In this document: piece by piece, positions 55,911-64,000 of the stretch
Numbering within the stretch: the stretch's first letter is position 1
How the letters are laid out: each line of letters begins with the position of its first letter
Source: Gammaproteobacteria bacterium 45_16_T64
Lineage (GTDB): Bacteria > Pseudomonadota > Gammaproteobacteria > Pseudomonadales > Ketobacteraceae
DNA length: 64,000 nucleotides
Reading direction: 5' to 3'
Assembly (NCBI GenBank): GCA_002162955.1
Contig: MABD01000038.1
Location: 1-64,000, forward strand
The notes under the pieces: model-generated
Database searches by the model: none
The model's input: the letters and a program-made list of their open reading frames with translations, nothing else
Told to the model about the DNA's origin: nothing
Program-made: the position numbers and the translations under genes

Positions 55911-55949
55911 TAATAATTCTGATAAATCGTTAAAGCAGTCTAGCAGCGA

Positions 55950-55985
55950 ATCAATCTATATCAAAATATTTTGATATAGATTGAT
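55950..55985. promoter_or_regulatory. Perfect 36-bp palindrome, probable regulator operator
   Basis: ATCAATCTATATCAAAAT (55950-55967) is followed directly by its reverse complement to 55985, a perfect palindrome with no spacer. It contains ATCAA at 55950 and 55960 and TTGAT at 55971 and 55981, so the half-sites recur every 10 bases, one helical turn. It lies 40 bases before the ArsR-methyltransferase start and 183 before tkt. It is almost certainly the regulator's own site. Confidence 0.9.
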
Positions 55986-56167
55986 GAAAAAAATGTAAAT
56001 TCCTTGGATTAGCCCATAACCTGGGGCTTTTTGGAGGCAATAGAGAACAATCATTTGATGACAGACCCAAGGTAAGCGACAATAGCGCCTCAATTTTATG
56101 TGGCAATTTTCGTTGCACTTTTGCTCAGTAATATGAGTACAACAAACTTATTTAGGAGTCCGTCTGG

Positions 56168-58168
56168 ATGTCATCTCGTCAAGAATTAGCCAATGCAATA
56201 CGTGCGTTAAGTATGGATGCTGTTCAACAAGCGAAATCTGGTCATCCAGGTGCGCCTATGGGTATGGCCGATATTGCTCAAGTATTGTGGACTGATTACT
56301 TAAAGCATAACCCTAGCAACCCTAATTGGGCGGATCGTGATCGCTTTATCCTGTCTAATGGGCACGGTTCGATGCTGCTCTATTCGTTGCTACACCTCTC
56401 CGGATACGAGCTATCTATTGATGACATCAAGAACTTCCGCCAGCTACACGCGAAGACGGCGGGCCACCCTGAATATGGTTACGCGCCAGGTATTGAGACA
56501 ACAACCGGCCCGTTAGGTCAAGGTGTTGCCAATGCGGTGGGTATGGCTATTGCTGAGAAAACACTGGCGGCACAGTTTAACCGCGGCGCATTTAACATTG
56601 TTGACCACTATACCTATACATTCTTGGGCGATGGCTGCTTGATGGAAGGTATTTCCCATGAAGCCTGCTCTCTTGCTGGCACCATGGGATTGGGCAAGTT
56701 GATCATGTTTTATGATGACAACGGCATCTCTATCGACGGTGAAGTAGAAGGTTGGTTCACTGACGATACCCCTAAGCGGTTTGAGTCTTACGGTTGGCAG
56801 GTGATTCCGAATGTGGATGGTCACAACCCAGCGGAGATTATCGCTGCGATTGAAATGGCGAAGACGAATACCGAGTCGCCTACTCTAATCTGTTGTAAGA
56901 CAGTCATTGGGTTTGGTTCGCCGAACAAAGAAGGTAAAGAAGATTGTCATGGTGCGCCATTAGGTGAAGAAGAGATTAAACTGACTCGAGAGAAATTGGG
57001 TTGGCAGTACGGTGCTTTTGAGATTCCTGATAATGTTTATGCTGGATGGGACGGTAAAGAAAAGGGAGCTGAGGCTGAGCAGCGTTGGAATACCTTGTTT
57101 GAGAATTACAGCAAAGCCTACCCTGAGCTTGCAGCTGAGTTTGAACGTCGTAATGCTGGTACCTTGCCAGATAATTGGGAAGCAACGTCCAGCGCGTATA
57201 TTCTTGAACTGCAAGAGAAAGGTGAAACCATTGCCTCACGTAAAGCGTCACAGAATGCACTGAATGCATTCGGGCCATTGCTACCTGAATTGTTGGGTGG
57301 ATCGGCAGATTTGGCAGGCTCCAACTTAACATTGTGGAGTGACTCAAAAGGGTTAACCGCCGATGATGCATCGGGTAACTACGTACACTGGGGTGTGCGC
57401 GAGTTTGGGATGACGGCGGCGATGAATGGCATCGCATTGCACGGTGGTTTTGTTACCTACGGTGCTACGTTCCTCGTCTTTATGGAATACGCCCGTAATG
57501 CGATGCGTATGGCTGCTTTGATGAAGCTGCAGAATATCCAGGTTTATACCCACGATTCTATCGGGCTAGGGGAAGATGGCCCGACTCACCAACCTATCGA
57601 GCAAGTGGCTAACTTGCGTATGACACCTAATATGTCTTTATGGCGCCCAGGTGATGCGGTTGAATCAGCAGTCGCGTGGAAGGCAGCGATCGAAAATACC
57701 GATGCGCCGACTAGCTTGATCTTCTCTCGTCAGGGTTTGCCTCATCAAGATCGTTCAGCAGAACAAGTGGCTAATATTGCCAAGGGCGGGTACGTACTTA
57801 AGGCATTCGCCGATGGCGAAAAAGATGCATTGATCATTGCCACTGGCTCTGAAGTGGCACTTGCCATGGATGCAGCGGCGGTGCTTGCGGACAAGGGTAA
57901 GAACGTATCCGTTGTATCGATGCCTTCCGTTGACTTTTTCTTGGCGCAAGATGACGCGTATAAAGAGTCGGTACTACCTGCGGCGGTCAGAAACCGTGTT
58001 GCGGTAGAAGCTGGCATTAAAGATTATTGGTACAAGTTTGTCGGACTAGACGGCGCGGTTGTGGGCATGGAAACCTTTGGTGAATCGGCTCCTGCTGGTG
58101 AGCTGTTTAAGTTATTTGGTTTTACTGTTGATAATGTTGTGGCTACCGTAGAAGGGTTGTTGGGTTAA
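56168..58168 (+). CDS. tktA: Transketolase
   Basis: A 666-residue ThDP enzyme of the pentose phosphate pathway. [28 protein letters not shown] opens it, [13 protein letters not shown] is the ThDP/metal site with the Asp and Asn pattern, and [24 protein letters not shown] (landmark only) and [14 protein letters not shown] belong to the active-site halves. TAGGAG precedes the ATG. Its stop comes 3 bases before the epd start, so the two are probably translated as a unit. Confidence 0.98.
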   Translation: MSSRQELANAIRALSMDAVQQAKSGHPGAPMGMADIAQVLWTDYLKHNPSNPNWADRDRFILSNGHGSMLLYSLLHLSGYELSIDDIKNFRQLHAKTAGHPEYGYAPGIETTTGPLGQGVANAVGMAIAEKTLAAQFNRGAFNIVDHYTYTFLGDGCLMEGISHEACSLAGTMGLGKLIMFYDDNGISIDGEVEGWFTDDTPKRFESYGWQVIPNVDGHNPAEIIAAIEMAKTNTESPTLICCKTVIGFGSPNKEGKEDCHGAPLGEEEIKLTREKLGWQYGAFEIPDNVYAGWDGKEKGAEAEQRWNTLFENYSKAYPELAAEFERRNAGTLPDNWEATSSAYILELQEKGETIASRKASQNALNAFGPLLPELLGGSADLAGSNLTLWSDSKGLTADDASGNYVHWGVREFGMTAAMNGIALHGGFVTYGATFLVFMEYARNAMRMAALMKLQNIQVYTHDSIGLGEDGPTHQPIEQVANLRMTPNMSLWRPGDAVESAVAWKAAIENTDAPTSLIFSRQGLPHQDRSAEQVANIAKGGYVLKAFADGEKDALIIATGSEVALAMDAAAVLADKGKNVSVVSMPSVDFFLAQDDAYKESVLPAAVRNRVAVEAGIKDYWYKFVGLDGAVVGMETFGESAPAGELFKLFGFTVDNVVATVEGLLG

Positions 58169-58171
58169 TCG

Positions 58172-59239
58172 GTGATAAGCCGACAGGAACCAGCAATACG
58201 GGTAGCGATTAATGGTTATGGTCGTATCGGGCGCAATGTATTGCGCGCCCTATACGAGGATCAATTGTTGGGTCGTAATAACCTCGCGATTGATCAAACC
58301 GTTGGTCGAAATATTGAAATTGTCGCGATCAATGAGCTCGGTACGTTAGAGTCAGTGGCGCATTTAACGCGCTATGACAGTACCCATGGAGTATTTCAAC
58401 TGCCCGTTGATGTGGTTGGTGATTCATTGCAGATTGCCGATCACACTATTCCGGTGTTTAGCATTGAACGACCTGAGGAGTGCCCTTGGGAAGCGTTAAA
58501 TGTGGATGTGGTGGTTGAATGCACCGGCGTTTTTCGCTCGCGCGAAGAAGCGGGGCGTCATCTACGTGCGGGAGCAAAGCGGGTTGTGATTGGAGCTGTG
58601 GCCTTTGATGATGTCGATAGTACATTGGTGTACGGCATTAACCATGACCAGTTCTCTCTCGACCATACCGTGATTTCTAGCGCGTCGTGCACAACCCATT
58701 GCTTAGCGCCGATACTATCGGTACTCAATGAAACCTGGGGTGTCGACAGTGCGCTGATGACGGAAATCCATGCCTATACCAGTGATCAACATCTATTGGA
58801 TAAAGTGCATCGAGATTTACGACGAGCACGAGCCGGGGCGCAAAACCTTATCCCGACGACAAGCAGTAGTATTGCGGCAATTCAAAAAGTTTTGCCCTTT
58901 ATGAAAGATAAAATTGATGGTTACTCCATGCGAGTGCCAACGGTTAATGTGGCAGCGGTTGATTTAACGTTGCAGCTGAGCCGTACACCAAGCGCTGAGG
59001 ACATTACTCAGGTAATGTGCGATGCGGCAGATCAAGGCTTAAGGGGAGTACTTGGTGTGTGTCATGAACCTCTGGTGTCGTCTGATTTTATTCACCGTTC
59101 GGAATCAGCCATTTATGATGCGACACAAACGACAGTGTTGGGTTCGATGGTGAAGTTAACCGCGTGGTATGACAATGAGTGGGGCTACACCCATCGATTG
59201 TTGGATTTGCTAGAAACCATTCGGGAACGAATGATTTAA
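58172..59239 (+). CDS. epd: Erythrose-4-phosphate dehydrogenase / glyceraldehyde-3-phosphate dehydrogenase family
   Basis: A 355-residue NAD-linked dehydrogenase. INGYGRIGRNVLRALYED (residues about 13-30) binds NAD; VAINELGT near 51 matches Epd better than typical Gap (VNDL type). The active-site Cys173 sits in ASCTTHC; the usual motif is ASCTTNC, so His176 replaces Asn. HAYTSDQHLLDK and WYDNEWGYTHR are conserved. The start must be GTG at 58172, as no other in-frame start is near. Operon position matches epd of pseudomonads, towards pyridoxal phosphate synthesis. Confidence 0.85.
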   Translation: MISRQEPAIRVAINGYGRIGRNVLRALYEDQLLGRNNLAIDQTVGRNIEIVAINELGTLESVAHLTRYDSTHGVFQLPVDVVGDSLQIADHTIPVFSIERPEECPWEALNVDVVVECTGVFRSREEAGRHLRAGAKRVVIGAVAFDDVDSTLVYGINHDQFSLDHTVISSASCTTHCLAPILSVLNETWGVDSALMTEIHAYTSDQHLLDKVHRDLRRARAGAQNLIPTTSSSIAAIQKVLPFMKDKIDGYSMRVPTVNVAAVDLTLQLSRTPSAEDITQVMCDAADQGLRGVLGVCHEPLVSSDFIHRSESAIYDATQTTVLGSMVKLTAWYDNEWGYTHRLLDLLETIRERMI

Positions 59240-59284
59240 TTTTTAAATGTGTAACAACGCTATAACGAGTGAGAAGGTAGCAAT

Positions 59285-60451
59285 ATGTCTGTAATAAAAA
59301 TGACTGATCTGGATCTGGCGGGCAAGCGCGTGCTAATTCGTGAAGATTTAAATGTTCCTATAGAGGACGGAAAAGTCACCAGTGATGTGCGTATACAAGC
59401 ATCGCTACCTACGATTAAGTTTGCTCTAGAGGCGGGCGCGAAGGTGATGGTAATGAGTCACTTGGGGCGGCCAACTGAAGGTGAATATAATGCAGAATTC
59501 TCGTTGCAGCCTGTGGCAACTCATCTCGCAGGTCTTTTAGATAAAGACGTACCTTTGGTAAAAGACTGGTTAGACGGTGTTGACGTGGCTGAAGGCGAAC
59601 TCGTGTTATGTGAAAACGTACGCTTTAATGTTGGCGAGAAAAAAGACGATGAAGCGTTGTCACGAAAAATGGCTGCGTTATGTGATGTCTATGTGATGGA
59701 TGCCTTTGGTACTGCTCACCGAGCGCAAGCGTCTACCCACGGTGTGGCCAAGTTCGCGCCTGTTGCCTGTGCTGGGCCTTTGCTTGCAAACGAGTTGGAT
59801 GCATTGGCAAAAGCCGTGGATGCACCAGATGCGCCAGTGGTTGCGATCGTTGGTGGCTCTAAAGTATCAACTAAGCTAACCGTATTGAATTCACTTAAAG
59901 ATATGACTGATCAACTCATCGTTGGTGGTGGTATCGCGAATACTTTCTTGGCTGCCGCAGGTTTCCCTGTAGGCAAATCGCTTTATGAAAAAGACCTTAT
60001 TGCTGATGCTAAGAACTTAATGGCGATGACCAATATTCCATTGCCTTCCGATGTTGTGGTAGCAAAAGAATTTGATAAGAATGCCGAAGCAACGATTAAA
60101 GCCGTTGCTGATGTGGCAGAAGACGACATGATTTTGGATGTAGGTCCGGACACTCGACAGGCGTTTAACGACATTTTAGCCAGTGCTAAAACTATTGTAT
60201 GGAATGGACCTGTTGGTGTATTTGAGATCGATCAATTTGCCGAAGGCACCAAGTCGATGTCGTTGGCAATTGCTGAGAGCAGTGCGTTTTCTATTGCAGG
60301 TGGGGGTGATACCTTGGCAGCAGTAGACAAATACGACATTAAAGAAAAAGTATCATATATATCTACCGGTGGTGGTGCGTTCTTGGAGTTTTTAGAAGGC
60401 AAGAAACTACCGGCGGTAGCAGTTTTAGAAGCCTGTGCAGATAAAGCATAA
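59285..60451 (+). CDS. pgk: Phosphoglycerate kinase
   Basis: A 388-residue glycolytic kinase. [33 protein letters not shown] is the N-terminal landmark, [10 protein letters not shown] the substrate loop, and [13 protein letters not shown] with [17 protein letters not shown] the C-terminal nucleotide region. It is the right length. GAAGGTAG precedes the ATG. It lies 45 bases after epd. Confidence 0.98.
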   Translation: MSVIKMTDLDLAGKRVLIREDLNVPIEDGKVTSDVRIQASLPTIKFALEAGAKVMVMSHLGRPTEGEYNAEFSLQPVATHLAGLLDKDVPLVKDWLDGVDVAEGELVLCENVRFNVGEKKDDEALSRKMAALCDVYVMDAFGTAHRAQASTHGVAKFAPVACAGPLLANELDALAKAVDAPDAPVVAIVGGSKVSTKLTVLNSLKDMTDQLIVGGGIANTFLAAAGFPVGKSLYEKDLIADAKNLMAMTNIPLPSDVVVAKEFDKNAEATIKAVADVAEDDMILDVGPDTRQAFNDILASAKTIVWNGPVGVFEIDQFAEGTKSMSLAIAESSAFSIAGGGDTLAAVDKYDIKEKVSYISTGGGAFLEFLEGKKLPAVAVLEACADKA

Positions 60452-60501
60452 CTGCTCAGCGTTTACATAGATTAGAGAATGAATAATAGAGGATAAGCAT
60501 C

Positions 60502-61566
60502 ATGGCATTGGTAAGTATGAGACAGCTGCTCGATCACGCAGCAGAATATGGATATGGCGTTCCAGCATTTAACGTCAACAATTTAGAGCAGATGCGCGCG
60601 ATTATGGAAGCGGCAGACCAGACTAACAGTCCTGTTATTGTTCAGGCTTCTGCTGGCGCTCGTAAATATGCAGGGTCTAACTTTCTGCGCCACCTAATAC
60701 TTGCGGCAACTGAAGAATTTCCGCATATTCCTGTGTGTATGCACCAGGATCATGGTACTTCACCTGCTGTTTGTCAGCGCTCGATTCAATTGGGTTTTTC
60801 ATCAGTAATGATGGATGGTTCTTTGGGTTCTGATGGCAAGACACCTATGGACTACGACTATAACGTACGAGTGACCCAAGAAACCGTTGCGATGGCCCAT
60901 GCTTGTGGTGTGTCTGTTGAGGGTGAGTTGGGTTGTCTAGGTTCTCTCGAAACGGGAGAAGCGGGCGAGGAAGATGGTATTGGTGCAGTGGGCATATTAA
61001 CCCACGATCAAATGCTAACAGACCCAGAAGAAGCCGCAGACTTCGTGAAGAAGACCAAAGTGGATGCACTTGCCATTGCCATTGGTACTAGCCATGGTGC
61101 ATATAAGTTTACACGCCCACCTACCGGTGACGTGTTGGCTATTGAGCAGATCAAAGCGATTCATGCTCGTATTCCAGATACGCACCTTGTTATGCACGGA
61201 TCTTCTTCTGTACCTCAGGATTGGTTAGCTGTTATTAATGAAAATGGTGGTCAAATCCCTGAAACCTACGGCGTACCAGTATCGGAGATCCAGGAAGGTA
61301 TTAAGCACGGCGTACGTAAGGTGAATATCGATACAGATCTACGATTGGCCTCTACTGGCGCAATTCGTCGCTTCCTTACTGAGAATCCTGCAGAGTTTGA
61401 TCCGCGTAAATACTTAGCTGTTGCGACTCAGGCGATGAAAGAAATTACCATTGCACGTTATGAAGCATTTGGTACTGCGGGCAATGCAGATAAGATTAAG
61501 CCTATTAATCTTGAAGAAATGTTTGCACGCTACGAAGGTGGTGAGCTAGATCCTCAAGTAAAATAA
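60502..61566 (+). CDS. fba: Fructose-bisphosphate aldolase, class II
   Basis: A 354-residue zinc aldolase. Metal and catalytic residues lie in [11 protein letters not shown] (His, Asp), [19 protein letters not shown] (His) and VMHGSSSVP (His). The length and the [24 protein letters not shown] region fit the class IIB/Calvin-cycle-type group. GAGGATAAG precedes the ATG. It ends the tkt-epd-pgk-fba operon before a strong terminator. Confidence 0.97.
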   Translation: MALVSMRQLLDHAAEYGYGVPAFNVNNLEQMRAIMEAADQTNSPVIVQASAGARKYAGSNFLRHLILAATEEFPHIPVCMHQDHGTSPAVCQRSIQLGFSSVMMDGSLGSDGKTPMDYDYNVRVTQETVAMAHACGVSVEGELGCLGSLETGEAGEEDGIGAVGILTHDQMLTDPEEAADFVKKTKVDALAIAIGTSHGAYKFTRPPTGDVLAIEQIKAIHARIPDTHLVMHGSSSVPQDWLAVINENGGQIPETYGVPVSEIQEGIKHGVRKVNIDTDLRLASTGAIRRFLTENPAEFDPRKYLAVATQAMKEITIARYEAFGTAGNADKIKPINLEEMFARYEGGELDPQVK

Positions 61567-61585
61567 CACTCGAGTGATTGTACAG

Positions 61586-61630
61586 AGGGGGCATGCTGCT
61601 TACGAAGGTAAGGCGCATGCCCCCTTTTTT
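61586..61630 (+). terminator. Rho-independent terminator after fba
   Basis: AGGGGGCATGC (61586-61596) pairs with GCATGCCCCCT (61615-61625) around an 18-base loop, and a run of T follows to 61630. It is the clearest terminator in the window and closes the glycolytic operon. Confidence 0.95.
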
Positions 61631-61729
61631 AATGCTCAAAAAACGCTATGCTTAACGCATGAGTGTGACTAATTGACATCTTAGAGTAGTATAACCGATT
61701 GATTTTAGAGAAGTTGACGCGGCAATCCT

Positions 61730-62677
61730 ATGCCATTTGATAAAGAGACAGTAAGACAAGCAATACCACCATTAGTGATTGGAGATCCTGTAGTTGATGC
61801 AGCATCCGTCACGCAATATCGAGAATACTATGGTATTGATTTTGAAAGTAACAAGAAGGACCTTAGCGCCAGTCTAGGGTACTTGGATGTGGCCGGTTAT
61901 CGGATAGTGGCTCATGTATTCTTACAAGCCAAGCCAAAAGGTACGGTGTTTGTGATGCATGGTTATTATGATCATGTTGGAATCTACGATCATATTATTG
62001 AATATCTGATTGATATGCGTTTTTCTGTTGTGGCGTTTGATTTACCTGGGCATGGTTTGTCATCCGGTGACAATGTGGCGATCCCGGATTTTCATCGTTA
62101 TCAAATTGTCTTACATTCAGTGATGGATGCGGCGCAAGACATCATGCCAGCGCCCTGGCATATTGTTGGGCAGAGCACAGGCGCGGCGGTTATTTTGGAT
62201 TATCTGCTTACAGGTAAATACACAGTAAAAACGTCACCTTTCAAAAAGGTTGTGTTATTAGCACCGTTGATTCGTCCACAAGATTGGTTGTTGGGTAGGA
62301 TCATGCAAACAATTGTTAGTTTTTTTAGTCAGTATATTGATCGAACATTTTCGATGAATTCAAATGATCATAGTTTTGTACAGTTCTTAAGAAAGCACGA
62401 CCCATTACAATCAAAGAGAATGTCCGCGCGTTGGGTGGGAGCTTTGAAGAATTGGGTGCCATATATAGAGAATCGACAGGCTAGCGAGTTGCCCATAACC
62501 GTTATTCAGGGTCAGCAAGATGGTACGGTTGAATGGAAGCATAATCTTGCGTTGATACGGAAAAAATTTGAGCGTGCTGAGTTGGTTTATATTTATCAAG
62601 CCAAGCATCAGATGGTCAATGAGACAGAAGCATTGAGAGCTGAAATTTTTGGCGTCATGGGAGCAAAGCTAAAATAG
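61730..62677 (+). CDS. Alpha/beta hydrolase, lysophospholipase-like
   Basis: A 315-residue hydrolase. VMHGYYDHVGIYDHIIEYLID is the oxyanion-hole region, FDLPGHGLSSGD the next landmark, and IVGQSTGAAVILDYL the nucleophile elbow with the catalytic serine. The late histidine is in AKHQMVNE. No signal peptide. It resembles monoacylglycerol lipase or lysophospholipase, but the substrate is unproven. It stands alone after the fba terminator. Confidence 0.88.
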   Translation: MPFDKETVRQAIPPLVIGDPVVDAASVTQYREYYGIDFESNKKDLSASLGYLDVAGYRIVAHVFLQAKPKGTVFVMHGYYDHVGIYDHIIEYLIDMRFSVVAFDLPGHGLSSGDNVAIPDFHRYQIVLHSVMDAAQDIMPAPWHIVGQSTGAAVILDYLLTGKYTVKTSPFKKVVLLAPLIRPQDWLLGRIMQTIVSFFSQYIDRTFSMNSNDHSFVQFLRKHDPLQSKRMSARWVGALKNWVPYIENRQASELPITVIQGQQDGTVEWKHNLALIRKKFERAELVYIYQAKHQMVNETEALRAEIFGVMGAKLK

Positions 62678-62776
62678 CGCGTTTTTAATCATTAAACTAT
62701 GGTGTATTATTGCGTCGTGAACAGCCAATGTAGGGCTGTTGATGGATGTTTACTTTGAATAAAATAGGGAGTGTAA

Positions 62777-63268
62777 ATGACGAATAATCCGTACAGTTCA
62801 CCAGAATCGACATTAGTTGATCAGTCAGAATCCGTTGCTGATATTGATAACTTTAAGCGATTTTCAGCATGGGGAGTGTTGGGGCTCAGTATTATTACCT
62901 TAGGGGTGTATTCCATGTATTGGTTTTATACCCGTACCGAAATCATTAATAGAATACAAAAAGACGTAATCCCAACGTTTGTTTCTGTTGGGGCGTTGGT
63001 ATCGTATGTAGTTTATTTTGGCGCATCAATGATTAGTGAAGAGCAAATGGAAGATCCCATGCTGCTAACCTTTGTGTTGATCTCTACATTGACCTACATA
63101 GTGCTATATTTATGGTGGGTATTTGCTTTTCGAAATCGTCTGCTAGCCGTTGCGATTGATAATGGCCGAAGTGATTTCAAAGTGGGCGTAATATTGACGT
63201 TTATTTTTCAGGCGATCTATTTGCAATATAAGATCAATGAATATATTGATCAGAAAAATGGCGCGTAA
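62777..63268 (+). CDS. DUF4234-like membrane protein with N-terminal Tyr-x-x-Pro tag
   Basis: A 163-residue membrane protein. Residues 1-13 read MTNNPYSSPESTL, a tag shared with the genes at 18216 and 39280. SAWGVLGLSIITLGVYSMYWFYTRTEIINR is the DUF4234-type first helix and its flank (landmark only). Four hydrophobic segments. AGGGAG precedes the ATG. Function unknown. Confidence 0.82.
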   Translation: MTNNPYSSPESTLVDQSESVADIDNFKRFSAWGVLGLSIITLGVYSMYWFYTRTEIINRIQKDVIPTFVSVGALVSYVVYFGASMISEEQMEDPMLLTFVLISTLTYIVLYLWWVFAFRNRLLAVAIDNGRSDFKVGVILTFIFQAIYLQYKINEYIDQKNGA

Positions 63269-63310
63269 TATTGATAGAAAAATTGACTGCTTGTAAGTGA
63301 GCGGTTTTAT

Positions 63311-63354
63311 TCGGTAAGGCAGGTCTCATAAGATAGGATGGCCTGACTTACCGA
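63311..63354. terminator. Hairpin between convergent genes
   Basis: TCGGTAAGGCAGG (63311-63323) pairs with CCTGACTTACCGA (63342-63354) with one G-A mismatch around an 18-base loop. It lies between the DUF4234-like gene and the convergent hydrolase gene and probably terminates both. Confidence 0.65.
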
Positions 63355-63364
63355 GAGCATCGGC

Positions 63365-64000
63365 TTAACGGTGTTGATCGAATTGTCCATGTTTTAGAAA
63401 ATGCAGTGTCTGTTTGATGACATGTAAATTGTTCATCATAAATGTATGAGTAACAGGCAAAGTAATATGATCTGTCATACCCTCAAGTCGGGTGCTTCTC
63501 ACGCTGACCTTCCCATCGTTTGGCTTCTCAAGTAGAAGAGAGAAAATAGGGTTTAAGGAGCGCGTTCCCGCAATGATACCGGTTTCAAAATCCGCTTTGC
63601 CAGCGCTATTCGGTACGCTGTGGGGGTGAGTGCTAAGTTGCTGTCCCGCAGGTCCGTTTATCGAAGAAAAGAGAGCGATGTGACCTAACGTATCAACAAT
63701 TTTGCTCCCGTGGTTCGGAGGGCCAAGCATCACGACTCGGCCGAGTTGTTTGATCGAATGCTGACTCAGGTAATAGCGTACCAATATACCGCCCATAGAG
63801 TGTGTGACAAAATGGATAGTGTCTTTATTGCTGCTATTTGCGAGAATTTTGGGAAAGATTCGTGCCGAAAGGGTCGGTATATCGAACTGTGTCGATGGGT
63901 AATTTATATTGCTTGTCGAATAACCTGCGGAAATGAGCCGTTTTTGTAGTGTTCTCATGGAGCGATTACTGCGTGCTAAGCCATGTAATAGAATGACATG
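63365..64000 (-). CDS. Alpha/beta hydrolase (lipase-like), 5' part outside the window
   Basis: Partial. The frame stays open from 63365 to the window edge. Reading upstream of the ATG at 63958 gives [14 protein letters not shown], the normal start of the oxyanion-hole strand, so that ATG is internal and the gene begins beyond 64000. [16 protein letters not shown] contains the nucleophile serine, [11 protein letters not shown] follows, and the catalytic histidine is probably in VTHTFMM near the end. This is a lipase or triacylglycerol-hydrolase-like protein. Confidence 0.88.
   Translation of the reverse strand, partial: HVILLHGLARSNRSMRTLQKRLISAGYSTSNINYPSTQFDIPTLSARIFPKILANSSNKDTIHFVTHSMGGILVRYYLSQHSIKQLGRVVMLGPPNHGSKIVDTLGHIALFSSINGPAGQQLSTHPHSVPNSAGKADFETGIIAGTRSLNPIFSLLLEKPNDGKVSVRSTRLEGMTDHITLPVTHTFMMNNLHVIKQTLHFLKHGQFDQHR

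Noticed and set aside
56011-56032. Attenuator-like AGCCC/GGGCT hairpin with a T-run before tkt
   Set aside because: The stem is only five base pairs with an eight-base loop, which is weak; no leader peptide is seen, so I did not list it as a feature.
1-64000. Mobile elements, phage genes, CRISPR arrays, rRNA or tRNA
   Set aside because: No transposase, integrase, capsid or Cas-like frame was seen, no repeat array with spacers, and no cloverleaf or rRNA-like stretch was recognised by eye. A tRNA search program would be decisive.

Overview
The window is a chromosomal stretch of a free-living, probably marine gammaproteobacterium with moderately low G+C (an impression, not a calculation). Support comes from the metF-ahcY-metK-ArsR/methyltransferase block divergent from tkt-epd-pgk-fba, an arrangement known from pseudomonads and relatives. 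Further support comes from a YeiP/EfpL-type EF-P paralogue, a DUF2959 lipoprotein, a CPXCG small protein, an H-NOX/HNOBA kinase pair and several orphan periplasmic solute-binding proteins. I see no rRNA, tRNA, CRISPR array, integrase, transposase or phage gene. Genes are densely packed in short operons, and several convergent pairs are separated by strong hairpins.

Layout. 1-6700: a hypothetical helical protein, a UvrD-type helicase, an SDR oxidoreductase, a solute-binding protein, and a small operon of a GspF/PilC-like membrane protein, a type IV pilin and a zinc-ribbon protein. 6900-11800: quinone-oxidoreductase-like MDR, EamA transporter, CYTH protein, AraC regulator, a second solute-binding protein and a CPXCG protein. 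11800-15100: a coupled doxX-GST-pirin operon facing a LysR regulator. 15200-21800: LysE exporter, extended SDR facing an Xre/MmyB regulator, small membrane proteins, an exported rhodanese, a five-repeat beta-flower-like protein and a decayed phytanoyl-CoA dioxygenase gene. 21800-27000: a lipoprotein, an alpha/beta hydrolase-like protein, a DUF2959 lipoprotein and a cytochrome P450.

27300-33040 is a signalling block: a PAS hybrid kinase, a beta-carbonic anhydrase (can), and an H-NOX sensor with its HNOBA-type hybrid kinase. 33400-35720 holds two secreted proteins sharing an Ig-like module, one fused to a trypsin-like protease. 35700-39780: LysR facing an iron alcohol dehydrogenase, then GST, thioesterase and an RDD protein. 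39800-42900 holds a pseudo-receiver regulator (Asp to Glu), a tiny CxxCxxC protein, a COG4339 HD-type protein and a CNB-plus-dead-rhodanese protein. 43000-51220: PEP-CTERM protein, dimeric-barrel-like protein, isochorismatase facing a LysR, efpL, a Tat-exported GMC oxidoreductase and a 7TMR-DISM hybrid kinase.

51400-61630 is the most conserved part. An ArsR-methyltransferase fusion leads metK, ahcY and metF (the S-adenosylmethionine cycle). It is divergent from tkt, epd, pgk and fba (central carbon metabolism and the route towards pyridoxal phosphate). A perfect 36-bp palindrome sits in the divergent region. The window closes with two alpha/beta hydrolases, the last cut by the window edge, and a DUF4234-like membrane protein.

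The observations most worth a second look are the 36-bp palindrome, the beta-flower-like repeat gene, the pseudo-receiver and its overlapping CxxCxxC gene, the CNB/rhodanese fusion without a catalytic cysteine, the N-terminal Asn-x-Tyr-x-x-Pro tag on three unrelated membrane proteins, the Ig-like module duplication, and the pseudogene whose breakpoints can be read.
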